Assembly (NCBI GenBank): GCA_026417755.1
Contig: JAOACQ010000086.1
Span: 1 to 35,116 of the forward strand
Reading direction: 5' to 3'
Origin: Brevinematales bacterium
GTDB taxonomy: Bacteria; Spirochaetota; Brevinematia; Brevinematales; JAOACQ01
Length of the DNA: 35,116 bases
Numbering within the stretch: the stretch's first letter is position 1; every line of letters begins with the position of its first letter. A model generated the notes under the pieces. The model made no database searches. It saw nothing but the letters and a program-made list of their open reading frames with translations, and was not told the origin of the DNA. Shown one piece after another: positions 22,988 through 31,541 of the stretch. The translations under genes were made by a program, and so were the position numbers.

Positions 22988-25987
22988 TTATTCCTCATTA
23001 AACCAGAATGTTATACCACCACCAATTCCATGAAATGTTTTAGTAAAATTCTTTGCAAAGCCCATTTCATAATATAACTTTATACCAAACCAATCAAACT
23101 TAATATCTGTCCCAAAATTTGCAATAGAGTTTTCAAGTATATTAACCCTACTGAAATCAGAAATAGTCATAAAATATTCTCCAAAAAGAGCCCATTGAGG
23201 AAGAATAGGTATACCGATATTTGCTCCAATCATTGCACAGTATGGAATAAATAGATTTTCCCCAGACGGTGGAATAATATTATATACTCCTCCTATTCTC
23301 AAACCAAAGAAAGGTAGAAAATTTATACCAACTATTCCTTGGCCAAGTAAATTCATCTTGCCAGATTCAAACGAAACACCTTCTAAAGCTGGAGTACTTA
23401 CACCAAGATGTATATTAAACCCACTCCAGGATTTCTGAACATTAGGCCACCAGGCAGATTTTTCTTCTTTAACTTTATTGGAGGTTTTGATCTTTTTATT
23501 TACCTTTTCTTTTATTTCTATAACTTTAGGATGATCCTTAAAGGCCGAATTATCTATTTTTTGTAACACTTTGTTGTATATTTCAAGAGCTCTCTCTGGC
23601 TCTTCATTAGCTATCTTATCAGCGTTGAAAATCATAGGATTAATTTCACCAATGAACTTTTTGACTTCTTCTTTCCCTTCTTTCTCAGAAATTATTTTCT
23701 TTACATTCTCTATCTTACCAACCAGATCTATCTTTGTTTCTTCAAAGTAAGGTTCATATACCTTATCAAATTTACTCAAAATAGAAAATGCTTCTTCATA
23801 TCCAGCTAAAGCATTTTTATAATCCTGTAGATTCTCAAACTCAACCGCCTGATTAATCAATTGATACATATTTGTAACCTGTATCAACCACCCAAGTTTT
23901 GCCTCAAAATTTTTCTTAATCTCTTGAGCTTCCTTGAGATATTGATATTCAGAACCCTTTATTTTACCAATAACCGAATTACATTCATCTATAGACTTGG
24001 TGTAAAGTTTCTGCTTCCAGTATTCTTCCATTGTTAGAAAACTATTAGAAATATTTTCAATAAATTCCTCTTCGCTTATACCCTGTTCAACTTTAACTAT
24101 CAAGTTTGTAGAAGTTTTTTCCTTCAAATCAACAGTCATAAGAACTGTTTTATAGCCTCTCTTGTTTATTTTTATTGTACTTTTACCAAGCTCAAAAGGA
24201 ATAATTGTTTCACCACTTACACCACTCCACTCGTCATTTACGTAAATATCAAACCCTTTATCAGGAAGCGTTGTAATATAAACCTTTACAGGAGCTTCTC
24301 TTAATGTAAACTTAAACTGATTTTCAACATTTGGCGCAATATAAATATTTGTGTTTATCGGTTTATAACCATCTTTCTCAATCCTCACCTTTGTTTTCTT
24401 GGCTTGAATTGAGAATAAAGATAAACCGCCTTCTATTGTCTTTCCTTTATAACTACCTTCAACAAAAACATTTGCATCAAGTGGCTCTGAAAAAACTCTT
24501 ATATCACCATAAAGAGGATTAAGCATAGTATAAACTACATTAAGATTTCTCCAGTTCCAGTTTACGTTTGTAAGTAAAATATTGTAACCATAGTTTGTTG
24601 CTCTGAACTCTATAGGCAATTTTTCATTTTCGTAAAAAGCAAAACTCGCTGGAGTAAGCCCTACTTCTGTCTTTTCAGAAAATACAGGGACACTCCCCTG
24701 TGGAGTAATAAAGAAACCATTTATCTTTTTCTTTGAAAGATTTATATCAAGTTTCTTAAGAACACCCGATTCAAGTGTAAAATTAGTCCTTAAAGCCACA
24801 TATTTATCCTGAAGCAAAGTAAGAGAATGAAGCCCTACTGTCCCCTGATAGTTAAAACTATTATTCTCTATTCTTCCAACAATCTTTCTATCTACTACAA
24901 CTAAAGCACCTTCATTGGTAGAAAGAATACTTATTTTATTTCCTTTTCTATCAAGATTCACAAATGTATAGGTAATATCATCAGCTTGAAGTTTTACCTT
25001 AACCTGCTTTAATGTATAATTGACAGTTTCATCAAATATTATGGTCTTTTCTTCTGCTTTAAGATTATTAATTAACATGGGGGTTTCTCCAGTTATACCA
25101 TCTTCTATTATTAAGAATTTGGCCCCCGGAAAATCAGAGTCAACATATAAACTACCAAGCAATGGTGCTCCTTCAACCCTTGGTGGAAGTTTAACAAGAT
25201 TTATCTTATAATTTACTGGTTTTTCTGCAACTTCTATATTCGTGACAATAGTAACAAAGTTTGTAGCTTTTATTAAAGCTATATATCTTCCTACTGGAAT
25301 ATTTGGAGTAGTCCCATTTCTCAATTTCATATTCAATGAAGGAATTTCAATCAAAGCCTCTTTTGGAGTTATTGAAAATGATATAGATCCATTTCTTGCC
25401 TTGGTGTAATAAAATCTATCCCAAAAGTTAAAGCAAGTTACTAAGGCTTCTTTTATTTCTTTATTTAAATATTGCTGGTTAGAAACCATCTCAAGAGGAA
25501 TCTGTAAATTTATTGGCGTAAGTTTGACCTGTGATGGTGTTACCAAAATAAAGGTAATATTTAAAAAGGTCTGAGAACCCTTTGCTGGCTTTAACAATGA
25601 AAAATTAATTGAAATAATATTATTTAATTTAACATAAGGATTTATTTGATTGATTAATGCTGGAGTGGCAGATTTAATGACCAAAGTCGGAATTTTCTTC
25701 GGAGGAACCTTTTTACCTTTTACTAATACAAAATTAGTATTTGTCTGGTTTATTTCATTAATTTTTAAATTAACCCATTGTTCTATTATTGAGGAAGGCA
25801 GAAAAATATTACCTAAGACATCAGACATATCATTAAGGTTCGCAATTGTCTCATTTGAAACATAAGATAATAAATCAACCGGAAAACCTTTTGCCACTGG
25901 ATTAAAATAAACCATAGTTATATCTTCTGCACTCAAAACAGAAGCAAATACAACAAACATAATTAACGAGAAAATAACCTTTTTCAT
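22988..25987 (-). CDS. Large exported PEGA-repeat protein with helical region and C-terminal barrel-like domain
   Basis: A 999-residue exported protein with signal peptide MKKVIFSLIMFVVFASVLSA. The N-terminal 200 residues are beta-rich and unrecognised. Residues from about 200 to 610 hold several PEGA-like beta modules, clearest in IRVFSEPLDANVFVEGSYKG with KTKVRIEKDGYKP, and YITTLPDKGFDIYVND with KSTIKINKRGYKT. A charged helical stretch follows (about 620-830, with TPR-like lines such as NALAGYEEAFSIL and ALEIYNKVLQKI). The last 150 residues alternate glycine and aromatic residues like an outer-membrane barrel (FGLRIGGVYNIIPP, GIGGGITFWF). Function unknown; an envelope scaffold is a guess. 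AGGGAGAG precedes the ATG, a TATAAT lies upstream, and a strong terminator follows, so it is monocistronic. Confidence 0.82.
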   Translation of the reverse strand: MKKVIFSLIMFVVFASVLSAEDITMVYFNPVAKGFPVDLLSYVSNETIANLNDMSDVLGNIFLPSSIIEQWVNLKINEINQTNTNFVLVKGKKVPPKKIPTLVIKSATPALINQINPYVKLNNIISINFSLLKPAKGSQTFLNITFILVTPSQVKLTPINLQIPLEMVSNQQYLNKEIKEALVTCFNFWDRFYYTKARNGSISFSITPKEALIEIPSLNMKLRNGTTPNIPVGRYIALIKATNFVTIVTNIEVAEKPVNYKINLVKLPPRVEGAPLLGSLYVDSDFPGAKFLIIEDGITGETPMLINNLKAEEKTIIFDETVNYTLKQVKVKLQADDITYTFVNLDRKGNKISILSTNEGALVVVDRKIVGRIENNSFNYQGTVGLHSLTLLQDKYVALRTNFTLESGVLKKLDINLSKKKINGFFITPQGSVPVFSEKTEVGLTPASFAFYENEKLPIEFRATNYGYNILLTNVNWNWRNLNVVYTMLNPLYGDIRVFSEPLDANVFVEGSYKGKTIEGGLSLFSIQAKKTKVRIEKDGYKPINTNIYIAPNVENQFKFTLREAPVKVYITTLPDKGFDIYVNDEWSGVSGETIIPFELGKSTIKINKRGYKTVLMTVDLKEKTSTNLIVKVEQGISEEEFIENISNSFLTMEEYWKQKLYTKSIDECNSVIGKIKGSEYQYLKEAQEIKKNFEAKLGWLIQVTNMYQLINQAVEFENLQDYKNALAGYEEAFSILSKFDKVYEPYFEETKIDLVGKIENVKKIISEKEGKEEVKKFIGEINPMIFNADKIANEEPERALEIYNKVLQKIDNSAFKDHPKVIEIKEKVNKKIKTSNKVKEEKSAWWPNVQKSWSGFNIHLGVSTPALEGVSFESGKMNLLGQGIVGINFLPFFGLRIGGVYNIIPPSGENLFIPYCAMIGANIGIPILPQWALFGEYFMTISDFSRVNILENSIANFGTDIKFDWFGIKLYYEMGFAKNFTKTFHGIGGGITFWFNEE

Positions 25988-26069
25988 ATCTCTCTCCCTT
26001 TTTCTATGTAAAATTATCTTCTTTATTCTCTAATTATAATACCTGATGACTGATTGTTTTTTTGAATTT

Positions 26070-28325
26070 TTAAGATTTTTTTCTGGATTTCTTAATTAAC
26101 TCAAGAATGACTCTATCATTTTTTAGTTTTATCTTCGCATTTCCCCCTTTGGAAAGTTTACCAAACAACACTTCATCTATAAATAAATTCTTTACTTCTT
26201 CTTCAACTATTCTTGAAACTTCTCTAGCACCATATACAGGGGAATAAGATTTATCGGTAAGATATTTAATAACTTCTTCATCAATTTCTATATAAACATT
26301 TTTTTCTTTTAATTTCAAGTTGAATTCAGTTAATTCTTTTATTACAATATTCCTGATAACAGAAACATCAAGTTTATTAAAGTAAACTATAGAACTAAGC
26401 CTATTTCTGAACTCAGGAGTAAAAACATTCTTCAGTGCCTTCGAGAGTTTTTTCTGTTTATCATCTTCACTTAAACTTTTATCAAAACCAATACTCAGTT
26501 TTTCAAGTTCATCAGCCCCAACATTCGATGTCATAATAATTATAACATTTTTGAAATCAGCTTTTCTCCCGTTGTTATCTGTCAAAGTTGCATAATCCAT
26601 AACCTGAAGTAAAGAATTAAATATATCAGGATGAGCTTTTTCAATTTCATCTAATAAAACGACACTATGAGGATTTTTTATTATTGACTCTGTAAGCAAT
26701 CCTCCCTGTTCATAACCTACATAACCAGGAGGAGCCCCAATAAGTCTTGAAATTGTATGTTTTTCCTGGTATTCACTCATATCAAATCTTATTAAAGGTA
26801 TATGCAATGTCTCTGCAAGTTTTTTGGTTAACTCAGTTTTTCCAACACCTGTAGGACCAACAAAAAGAAGAGAAGCTATCGGTTTAGTCTCGTTATTAAA
26901 ATTAACTCTTGACTTCTTGATTGCTTTTACTACTGTATCTATCGCCTCATCCTGACCAAAAATATATTTCTTTAAAATCTTGTCAAGACTCTTTAATACA
27001 TTGATTTCTCTTGTATTTACTGTCTTTTCTGGAATTCTGGCAATTTTAGAAATAATTTTCTCTACTTCTGCCGGGGTTACTATCTTTTCTGTTTTATACA
27101 ATTTTACATAAACTCCAGCTTCATCAATTATGTCTATAGCCTTATCAGGGAAATGTCTATCATTTATAAATCTATCACACAGATCAACAGTCAGTCTTAA
27201 AGCCTCTTCTGTATACTTTATCTTATGATATTCTTCATATTTATTCTTTATGCCTTTCAGTATTTCAAAAGTTTCTTCTTTCGATGGTTCAACTATATCA
27301 ACCTTCTGAAATCTTCGCATAAAAGCCCGATCTTTCTCAAAATATCTCCTATATTCCTCGTAAGTTGTTGAACCTATACACTTTATCTTACCTGAAGTAA
27401 GGACGGGTTTAAGAATGTTTGAGGCATCAAGTGAACCTCCTGAGACAGCCCCTGCCCCAATAATATTGTGAATCTCATCAATAAAAAGAATAGAATCAGG
27501 AATATTAACCAGCTCATTTATAACTTTCTTGAGTCTTTCCTCAAAATCACCTCTATAACGTGTCCCTGCAAGAAGTAAACCAATATCAAGAGCATAAATC
27601 CTTGAGTTCTTAAGAAAATCAGGAACCTCACCATTTGCTATCTTAAGAGCCAATCCTTCAGCTATAGCTGTTTTACCAACACCAGCTTCTCCCACAAAGA
27701 TAGGATTGTTTTTAAACCTTCGCCCAAGTATCTGGATTGTTCTATCGATAACATCATTTCTACCTATAAGTGGGTCTATCTCTCTCCTTCTTGCTTTTGC
27801 AACAAGTTCAACCGTAAAAGTATCAAGAATAGTTTTCTCTTTGTGTTCTTTCTCACCAACCTTTTCAGTTCCAAACTGAAACTCTGCTTCATCAGGTACA
27901 ACGGATATACCATGAGCAATATAGTTAAGTAAATCAAGTTTAGTAAGCCCTTGTTCATAGAGATAATAAGCCGCAAAAGACTCCTTTTCATCAAGGATTG
28001 AAACATAAACATCCCCAATTGTTATTTCTTTCTTGTTTGGATCATTATAACTATATATAGCTCTTGTAAGAACAGATTGAAAAGCGTATGACTCTTTCGG
28101 GTCAACATCACCGTTGATATATTCCAGTTTTGAATTAAAGAACTCCTCTAGATTTTCTCTCAATGTTTCAATCCTAATCCCACAATGTGAAAGAATATTT
28201 TTACCGCTCTCATAAAATATTGACGCATAGAGAAGATGTTCTGGAGTAACATACTCATGATGTCGAATTTTTGCCTCTTGGTAAGCAGAAAGAAGAATCT
28301 GACTAAGTTCAAACCCTATTTCCAT
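26070..28325 (-). CDS. clpA: ATP-dependent Clp protease ATP-binding subunit ClpA
   Basis: AAA+ unfoldase that feeds substrates to ClpP. The 751-residue protein has the Clp N-domain (about 1-145), AAA-1 with Walker A GEAGVGKT (about 212-219) and a second AAA module with GPTGVGKT. There is no middle coiled-coil domain, which separates ClpA from ClpB and ClpC. The ClpP-docking tripeptide appears as IGF in KLSIGFDKS, where ClpA usually has IGL. The gene follows clpS by five bases, the known pairing for N-degron substrates. clpP is not in the window. Expression should come from the promoter upstream of the LRR gene. Confidence 0.94.
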   Translation of the reverse strand: MEIGFELSQILLSAYQEAKIRHHEYVTPEHLLYASIFYESGKNILSHCGIRIETLRENLEEFFNSKLEYINGDVDPKESYAFQSVLTRAIYSYNDPNKKEITIGDVYVSILDEKESFAAYYLYEQGLTKLDLLNYIAHGISVVPDEAEFQFGTEKVGEKEHKEKTILDTFTVELVAKARRREIDPLIGRNDVIDRTIQILGRRFKNNPIFVGEAGVGKTAIAEGLALKIANGEVPDFLKNSRIYALDIGLLLAGTRYRGDFEERLKKVINELVNIPDSILFIDEIHNIIGAGAVSGGSLDASNILKPVLTSGKIKCIGSTTYEEYRRYFEKDRAFMRRFQKVDIVEPSKEETFEILKGIKNKYEEYHKIKYTEEALRLTVDLCDRFINDRHFPDKAIDIIDEAGVYVKLYKTEKIVTPAEVEKIISKIARIPEKTVNTREINVLKSLDKILKKYIFGQDEAIDTVVKAIKKSRVNFNNETKPIASLLFVGPTGVGKTELTKKLAETLHIPLIRFDMSEYQEKHTISRLIGAPPGYVGYEQGGLLTESIIKNPHSVVLLDEIEKAHPDIFNSLLQVMDYATLTDNNGRKADFKNVIIIMTSNVGADELEKLSIGFDKSLSEDDKQKKLSKALKNVFTPEFRNRLSSIVYFNKLDVSVIRNIVIKELTEFNLKLKEKNVYIEIDEEVIKYLTDKSYSPVYGAREVSRIVEEEVKNLFIDEVLFGKLSKGGNAKIKLKNDRVILELIKKSRKKS

Positions 28326-28330
28326 AAATT

Positions 28331-28642
28331 TTAAGCCTCCTCTATGCTACACTTAAGCGGAAATTCGTTTTCTCTTGCCATTTCATGAACTTCATTAATT
28401 TTCGTAACCGCTATATCATAGGGGTATATTCCCACGACACCAATACCCTTATAATGAACCTCAAGCATAATTTTCGTGGCCTCTGATGGAACCTTATGAA
28501 AAACTTTCACAAGCACTTCTACAACAAAGTCCATCGTAGTATAGTTATCATTATGTATCAAAACCCTATAAAGTTTTGGTTCATCTAATTTAACTTTTTC
28601 TTTGAGTTCATTCTTTGATTTTAGAATCAAATCATTTTCCAT
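28331..28642 (-). CDS. clpS: ClpS adaptor protein
   Basis: ClpS binds proteins with destabilising N-terminal residues and delivers them to ClpA. The 103-residue protein has a free N-terminal extension of about 24 residues and the conserved pocket: NDNYTTMDFVVEVL (about 31-44), with the gating Met at 37 and H63 in EVHYKGIGVVGIYPYDIA. It starts three bases after the LRR gene stop, and GAGGG lies in the end of that gene, which suggests translational coupling. Confidence 0.93.
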   Translation of the reverse strand: MENDLILKSKNELKEKVKLDEPKLYRVLIHNDNYTTMDFVVEVLVKVFHKVPSEATKIMLEVHYKGIGVVGIYPYDIAVTKINEVHEMARENEFPLKCSIEEA

Positions 28643-28645
28643 ATA

Positions 28646-30226
28646 TTAATCGACCCTCAGCTTATAAATGTTTATAAACTCATCTATAAAAACATTACCA
28701 ATTTTTACCTTTTTGTCTCTTAAGAAAATATAAGTATTTTTGTCAATACTTTCAAGTGGATTATTATCTATCTCAAGAAATTTAAGATTCTGCAAATCTT
28801 CAAGATTCTCTATTCTTCTTATTTGATTATAATGCAACCACAAAATTTGTAAAGTCTTTAGATTATTTAAGTTCTCTATTTTTTTAATCCTATTGTTATG
28901 CAAATATAATCCCAAAAGTTCCTTTAACTTATCAAGATTTTCTATCTTTGAGATTTGATTGTTATAAAGATAAAGCCATTTTAATCTCTTCTGATGTTCA
29001 AGATTTTCTATCTTTAGGATTTGATTATTATCAAGAGCCAGAAACTCAAGATTAATCAAACTTTCGAGATTTTCTATAACTCCTATCTGATTTCTTGAAA
29101 GAGAAAGCCATCTCAACTTTTTTTGATTGGTAAGATTTTCAATTATGCTTATCTGATTACCGGCAAGATGTAATTCTTCAAGATTTTCAAGTTTATCTAA
29201 ATTTTCTATTTTTTGAATCTGATTATTCTCTAGATACAATCCTCTTAAGTTTACAAGTTTTGCAAGATGTATTATTCTTGTAATCTTATTTCCACCAAGA
29301 TGAAGCTCCTTCAAATTTTCAAGTTTTTGTAGATTTTCTATTTTTTCTATCTGGTTATCAGCAAGCCATAATACTTGAAGATTTGTTAAATTTTCAAGAT
29401 TTTCTATCTTTGAAATTATATTGTTTCTTAAACCAAGCATTTTAAGATTTACAAGATGATCCAAATTTTTTATTTCCTCTATTCTGTTATTTGATAAACT
29501 TAGTCTTTCAAGATTAATAAGTGCATCTAAGTTTTGTATTTCGCGTATCTTGCAACCAAACAGACTTAATACCTTAAGATTTATAAGGTTATCAAGATTT
29601 TTTATCTCCTCTATTGAGTTTCTAGAAAGTGAAAGAATTTTCAAATGGGTAAAATTTTGAAAATTTGGGTCTATCTCCTTTATATTCTCTCCAGCAATAT
29701 TAATTTCTTCTGTATCAAGAGAAAAATCAAAACCACTTATAGTTACTCTCTCTGGAAAATCAATATCAAGTCGATGTAATTCAACATAATCTTCAACAGT
29801 TCCATATTTTTTACCACTAAGTGAACAAAAAACGACCCCTCTCACTCTCAAAAAATCAAAAGTTTTTTTATCAATAGACTTAATAGGATTATCATCTATA
29901 TATAAATTTTCCAGGCTTTCAAGTTTATCTAAATTTTCTATTTTTGTAATTCTATTATTATTTAAGTAAAGCCATTTTAATTTTTTTAAGTTATCAAGAT
30001 TTTTTATTTCTGTAATTCTGTTATTACCAAGTCGTAAACCAATAAGATTTTTTAAATGAGATATATGATCGATTTCTGAAATTTTATTATGATCAAGCCA
30101 GAGCCTCTCTATATTTTTAAAATTCTCAAGCCATTCCAGTGAAGATATATTCATTTCAGATAAATAAAGCTCTTTTGCATCTACTGGATATTCTTTATCT
30201 CCAACTTTTATTAATTCTTCCCCCAT
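28646..30226 (-). CDS. SDS22-type leucine-rich-repeat protein, cytoplasmic
   Basis: A 526-residue protein made almost wholly of 22-residue leucine-rich repeats (pattern LxxLxLxxNxIxxIENLxxLxN), about 18 in all. Two blocks are visible: four repeats (about 18-105) closed by a cap (IDDNPIKSIDKKTFDFL), a linker of about 45 residues, then about fourteen repeats closed by a second, similar cap (IDNNPLESIDKNTYIFL). There is no signal peptide, membrane segment or anchoring motif, so it should be cytoplasmic, unlike internalins. Such repeats bind proteins. The gene is first in an operon with clpS and clpA, three bases from clpS. A role as substrate receptor or regulator for ClpSA is possible but inferred only from position. 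Confidence 0.85.
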   Translation of the reverse strand: MGEELIKVGDKEYPVDAKELYLSEMNISSLEWLENFKNIERLWLDHNKISEIDHISHLKNLIGLRLGNNRITEIKNLDNLKKLKWLYLNNNRITKIENLDKLESLENLYIDDNPIKSIDKKTFDFLRVRGVVFCSLSGKKYGTVEDYVELHRLDIDFPERVTISGFDFSLDTEEINIAGENIKEIDPNFQNFTHLKILSLSRNSIEEIKNLDNLINLKVLSLFGCKIREIQNLDALINLERLSLSNNRIEEIKNLDHLVNLKMLGLRNNIISKIENLENLTNLQVLWLADNQIEKIENLQKLENLKELHLGGNKITRIIHLAKLVNLRGLYLENNQIQKIENLDKLENLEELHLAGNQISIIENLTNQKKLRWLSLSRNQIGVIENLESLINLEFLALDNNQILKIENLEHQKRLKWLYLYNNQISKIENLDKLKELLGLYLHNNRIKKIENLNNLKTLQILWLHYNQIRRIENLEDLQNLKFLEIDNNPLESIDKNTYIFLRDKKVKIGNVFIDEFINIYKLRVD

Positions 30227-30243
30227 AATTTTCCTCTTTTTTC

Positions 30244-30272
30244 TTGATTGTTTTCTAGATTTATTTTAAAAT
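30244..30272 (+). promoter_or_regulatory. Putative carA promoter
   Basis: TTGATT (30244-30249), a 17-base spacer and TAAAAT (30267-30272). The -10 lies inside a perfect 14-bp palindrome, TTATTTTAAAATAA (30261-30274), that also holds the -10 of the divergent promoter. Confidence 0.6.
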
Positions 30273-30291
30273 AATAAGCAATTTTGGTCAA
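30263..30291 (-). promoter_or_regulatory. Putative LRR-clpS-clpA promoter
   Basis: Minus-strand TTGACC (30286-30291), a 17-base spacer and TAAAAT (30263-30268). The -10 overlaps that of carA on the other strand by two bases. The leader to the ATG at 30226 is about 30 bases and carries AAGAGG. Confidence 0.6.
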
Positions 30292-30308
30292 TGTAAAAGA
30301 GGGTTATA

Positions 30309-31400
30309 TTGAAAAAAGCAATTTTACTTCTCAAAAACGGCGAAGTTTTTGTCGGAAGAAATTTTGGTTATGAAGGCGAAACTTCTGGTGAAGTTGTTTT
30401 CAATACTTCTATGACAGGTTACCAGGAGATTTTAACTGACCCTTCTTATACCGGGCAGATTGTTACAATGACTTATCCTCTCATAGGAAATTATGGAATC
30501 AACGATGAAGATGTAGAAAGCTCAAAAATTCAGGCATCTGGTTTTGTTGTAAGAGAAGCGTCATCAATTTACTCCAACTGGAGAGGGAAATTGTCGTTAC
30601 AAGACTATCTTAAACAAAATAAAGTTGTTGGCATAGAAGGTATAGACACAAGGAAACTTACAAGAATTTTAAGAATTAAAGGTGCAATGAATGGAATTCT
30701 TTCCGCAATAGATTTTGACATAAATAGTCTCAAGGCAAAACTCGATAAAGTTCCCGATATGGCAGGGCTTGACCTTGTGCCAGAGGTTTCAATAAAAGAA
30801 CCAAAGCAATACAAACCCTTTGTAAAAGGTAATCCTCACATTGTAGTTATAGACGCAGGTGTAAAATTAAATATTTTAAGACTCTTTGATGAAAGAGGCG
30901 CAAATATAACTTTAGTTCCGGCAAACTATTCTTATGAACAGATACTCAATCTTAAACCAGATGGATTTTTTATCTCAAACGGACCCGGTGATCCGGCTGC
31001 CATCCACTACCTTATTAAAACAATAAAAAATCTTATTGGCAAAGTACCAATGTTTGGAATATGTCTTGGGCATCAGCTTCTTGGTCTTGCACTGGGTGCT
31101 AAAACATATAAACTCAAATTTGGCCACCGAGGAGCTAACCAGCCTGTTAAAAATTTAAAAACAGGAGTAATAGAAATAACTTCTCAGAATCATGGATTTT
31201 CTATAGTTGAAAATACAATCCCAGATGACGTTGAAGTAACTCATATGAATCTTAACGATAATACAATTGAAGGTATAAAACATAAAAAATATCCAATTAT
31301 GTCAGTTCAATATCATCCTGAGTCTTCTCCTGGTCCTCATGATTCTTTATATCTATTTGATGAATTTATGAAAATGGTAAGAGAAAACTCTTCAAAATAA
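30309..31400 (+). CDS. carA: Carbamoyl-phosphate synthase small subunit
   Basis: CarA is the glutaminase half of carbamoyl-phosphate synthase and passes ammonia to CarB for pyrimidine and arginine synthesis. The 363-residue protein has the N-terminal CarA domain (VVFNTSMTGYQEILTDPSYTGQI) and a class I glutamine amidotransferase domain with nucleophile Cys in FGICLGHQLLGLALGA, plus SQNHGF and the His-Glu pair in QYHPESSPGPHDS. The start is TTG at 30309, supported by AAGAGGG a few bases upstream. carB does not follow: the next gene is convergent, so carA is separated from its partner here. Confidence 0.95.
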   Translation: MKKAILLLKNGEVFVGRNFGYEGETSGEVVFNTSMTGYQEILTDPSYTGQIVTMTYPLIGNYGINDEDVESSKIQASGFVVREASSIYSNWRGKLSLQDYLKQNKVVGIEGIDTRKLTRILRIKGAMNGILSAIDFDINSLKAKLDKVPDMAGLDLVPEVSIKEPKQYKPFVKGNPHIVVIDAGVKLNILRLFDERGANITLVPANYSYEQILNLKPDGFFISNGPGDPAAIHYLIKTIKNLIGKVPMFGICLGHQLLGLALGAKTYKLKFGHRGANQPVKNLKTGVIEITSQNHGFSIVENTIPDDVEVTHMNLNDNTIEGIKHKKYPIMSVQYHPESSPGPHDSLYLFDEFMKMVRENSSK

Positions 31401-31439
31401 GAAATTTCAGATTAATTAACTTAAATAAAATAAATTAAA

Positions 31440-31516
31440 TAGCTTCACCTACCACCTGTTAGACATCTAATTTCAAAACAGTTTAGAATTTTATCTCACA
31501 GTAGAAGGTGAAGCTA
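31440..31516. repeat. Inverted repeat with a 55-base loop between convergent genes
   Basis: TAGCTTCACCT (31440-31450) and AGGTGAAGCTA (31506-31516) form a perfect 11-bp stem, with looser AT pairing beyond. The loop contains a smaller pair, CTGTT/AACAG (31456-31460 with 31477-31481). No T-run follows on either strand that would make an ordinary terminator. It could be a small mobile element, a structured RNA or a weak bidirectional terminator for carA and the transporter gene. Confidence 0.5.
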
Positions 31517-31541
31517 AATTTAAAATAATTGTTTAGAAAAA

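Noticed and set aside
28646-30226. Regular short direct repeats that might suggest a CRISPR or VNTR array.
   Set aside because: The 66-base period keeps one reading frame and encodes 22-residue leucine-rich repeats; there are no identical repeats with unique spacers.
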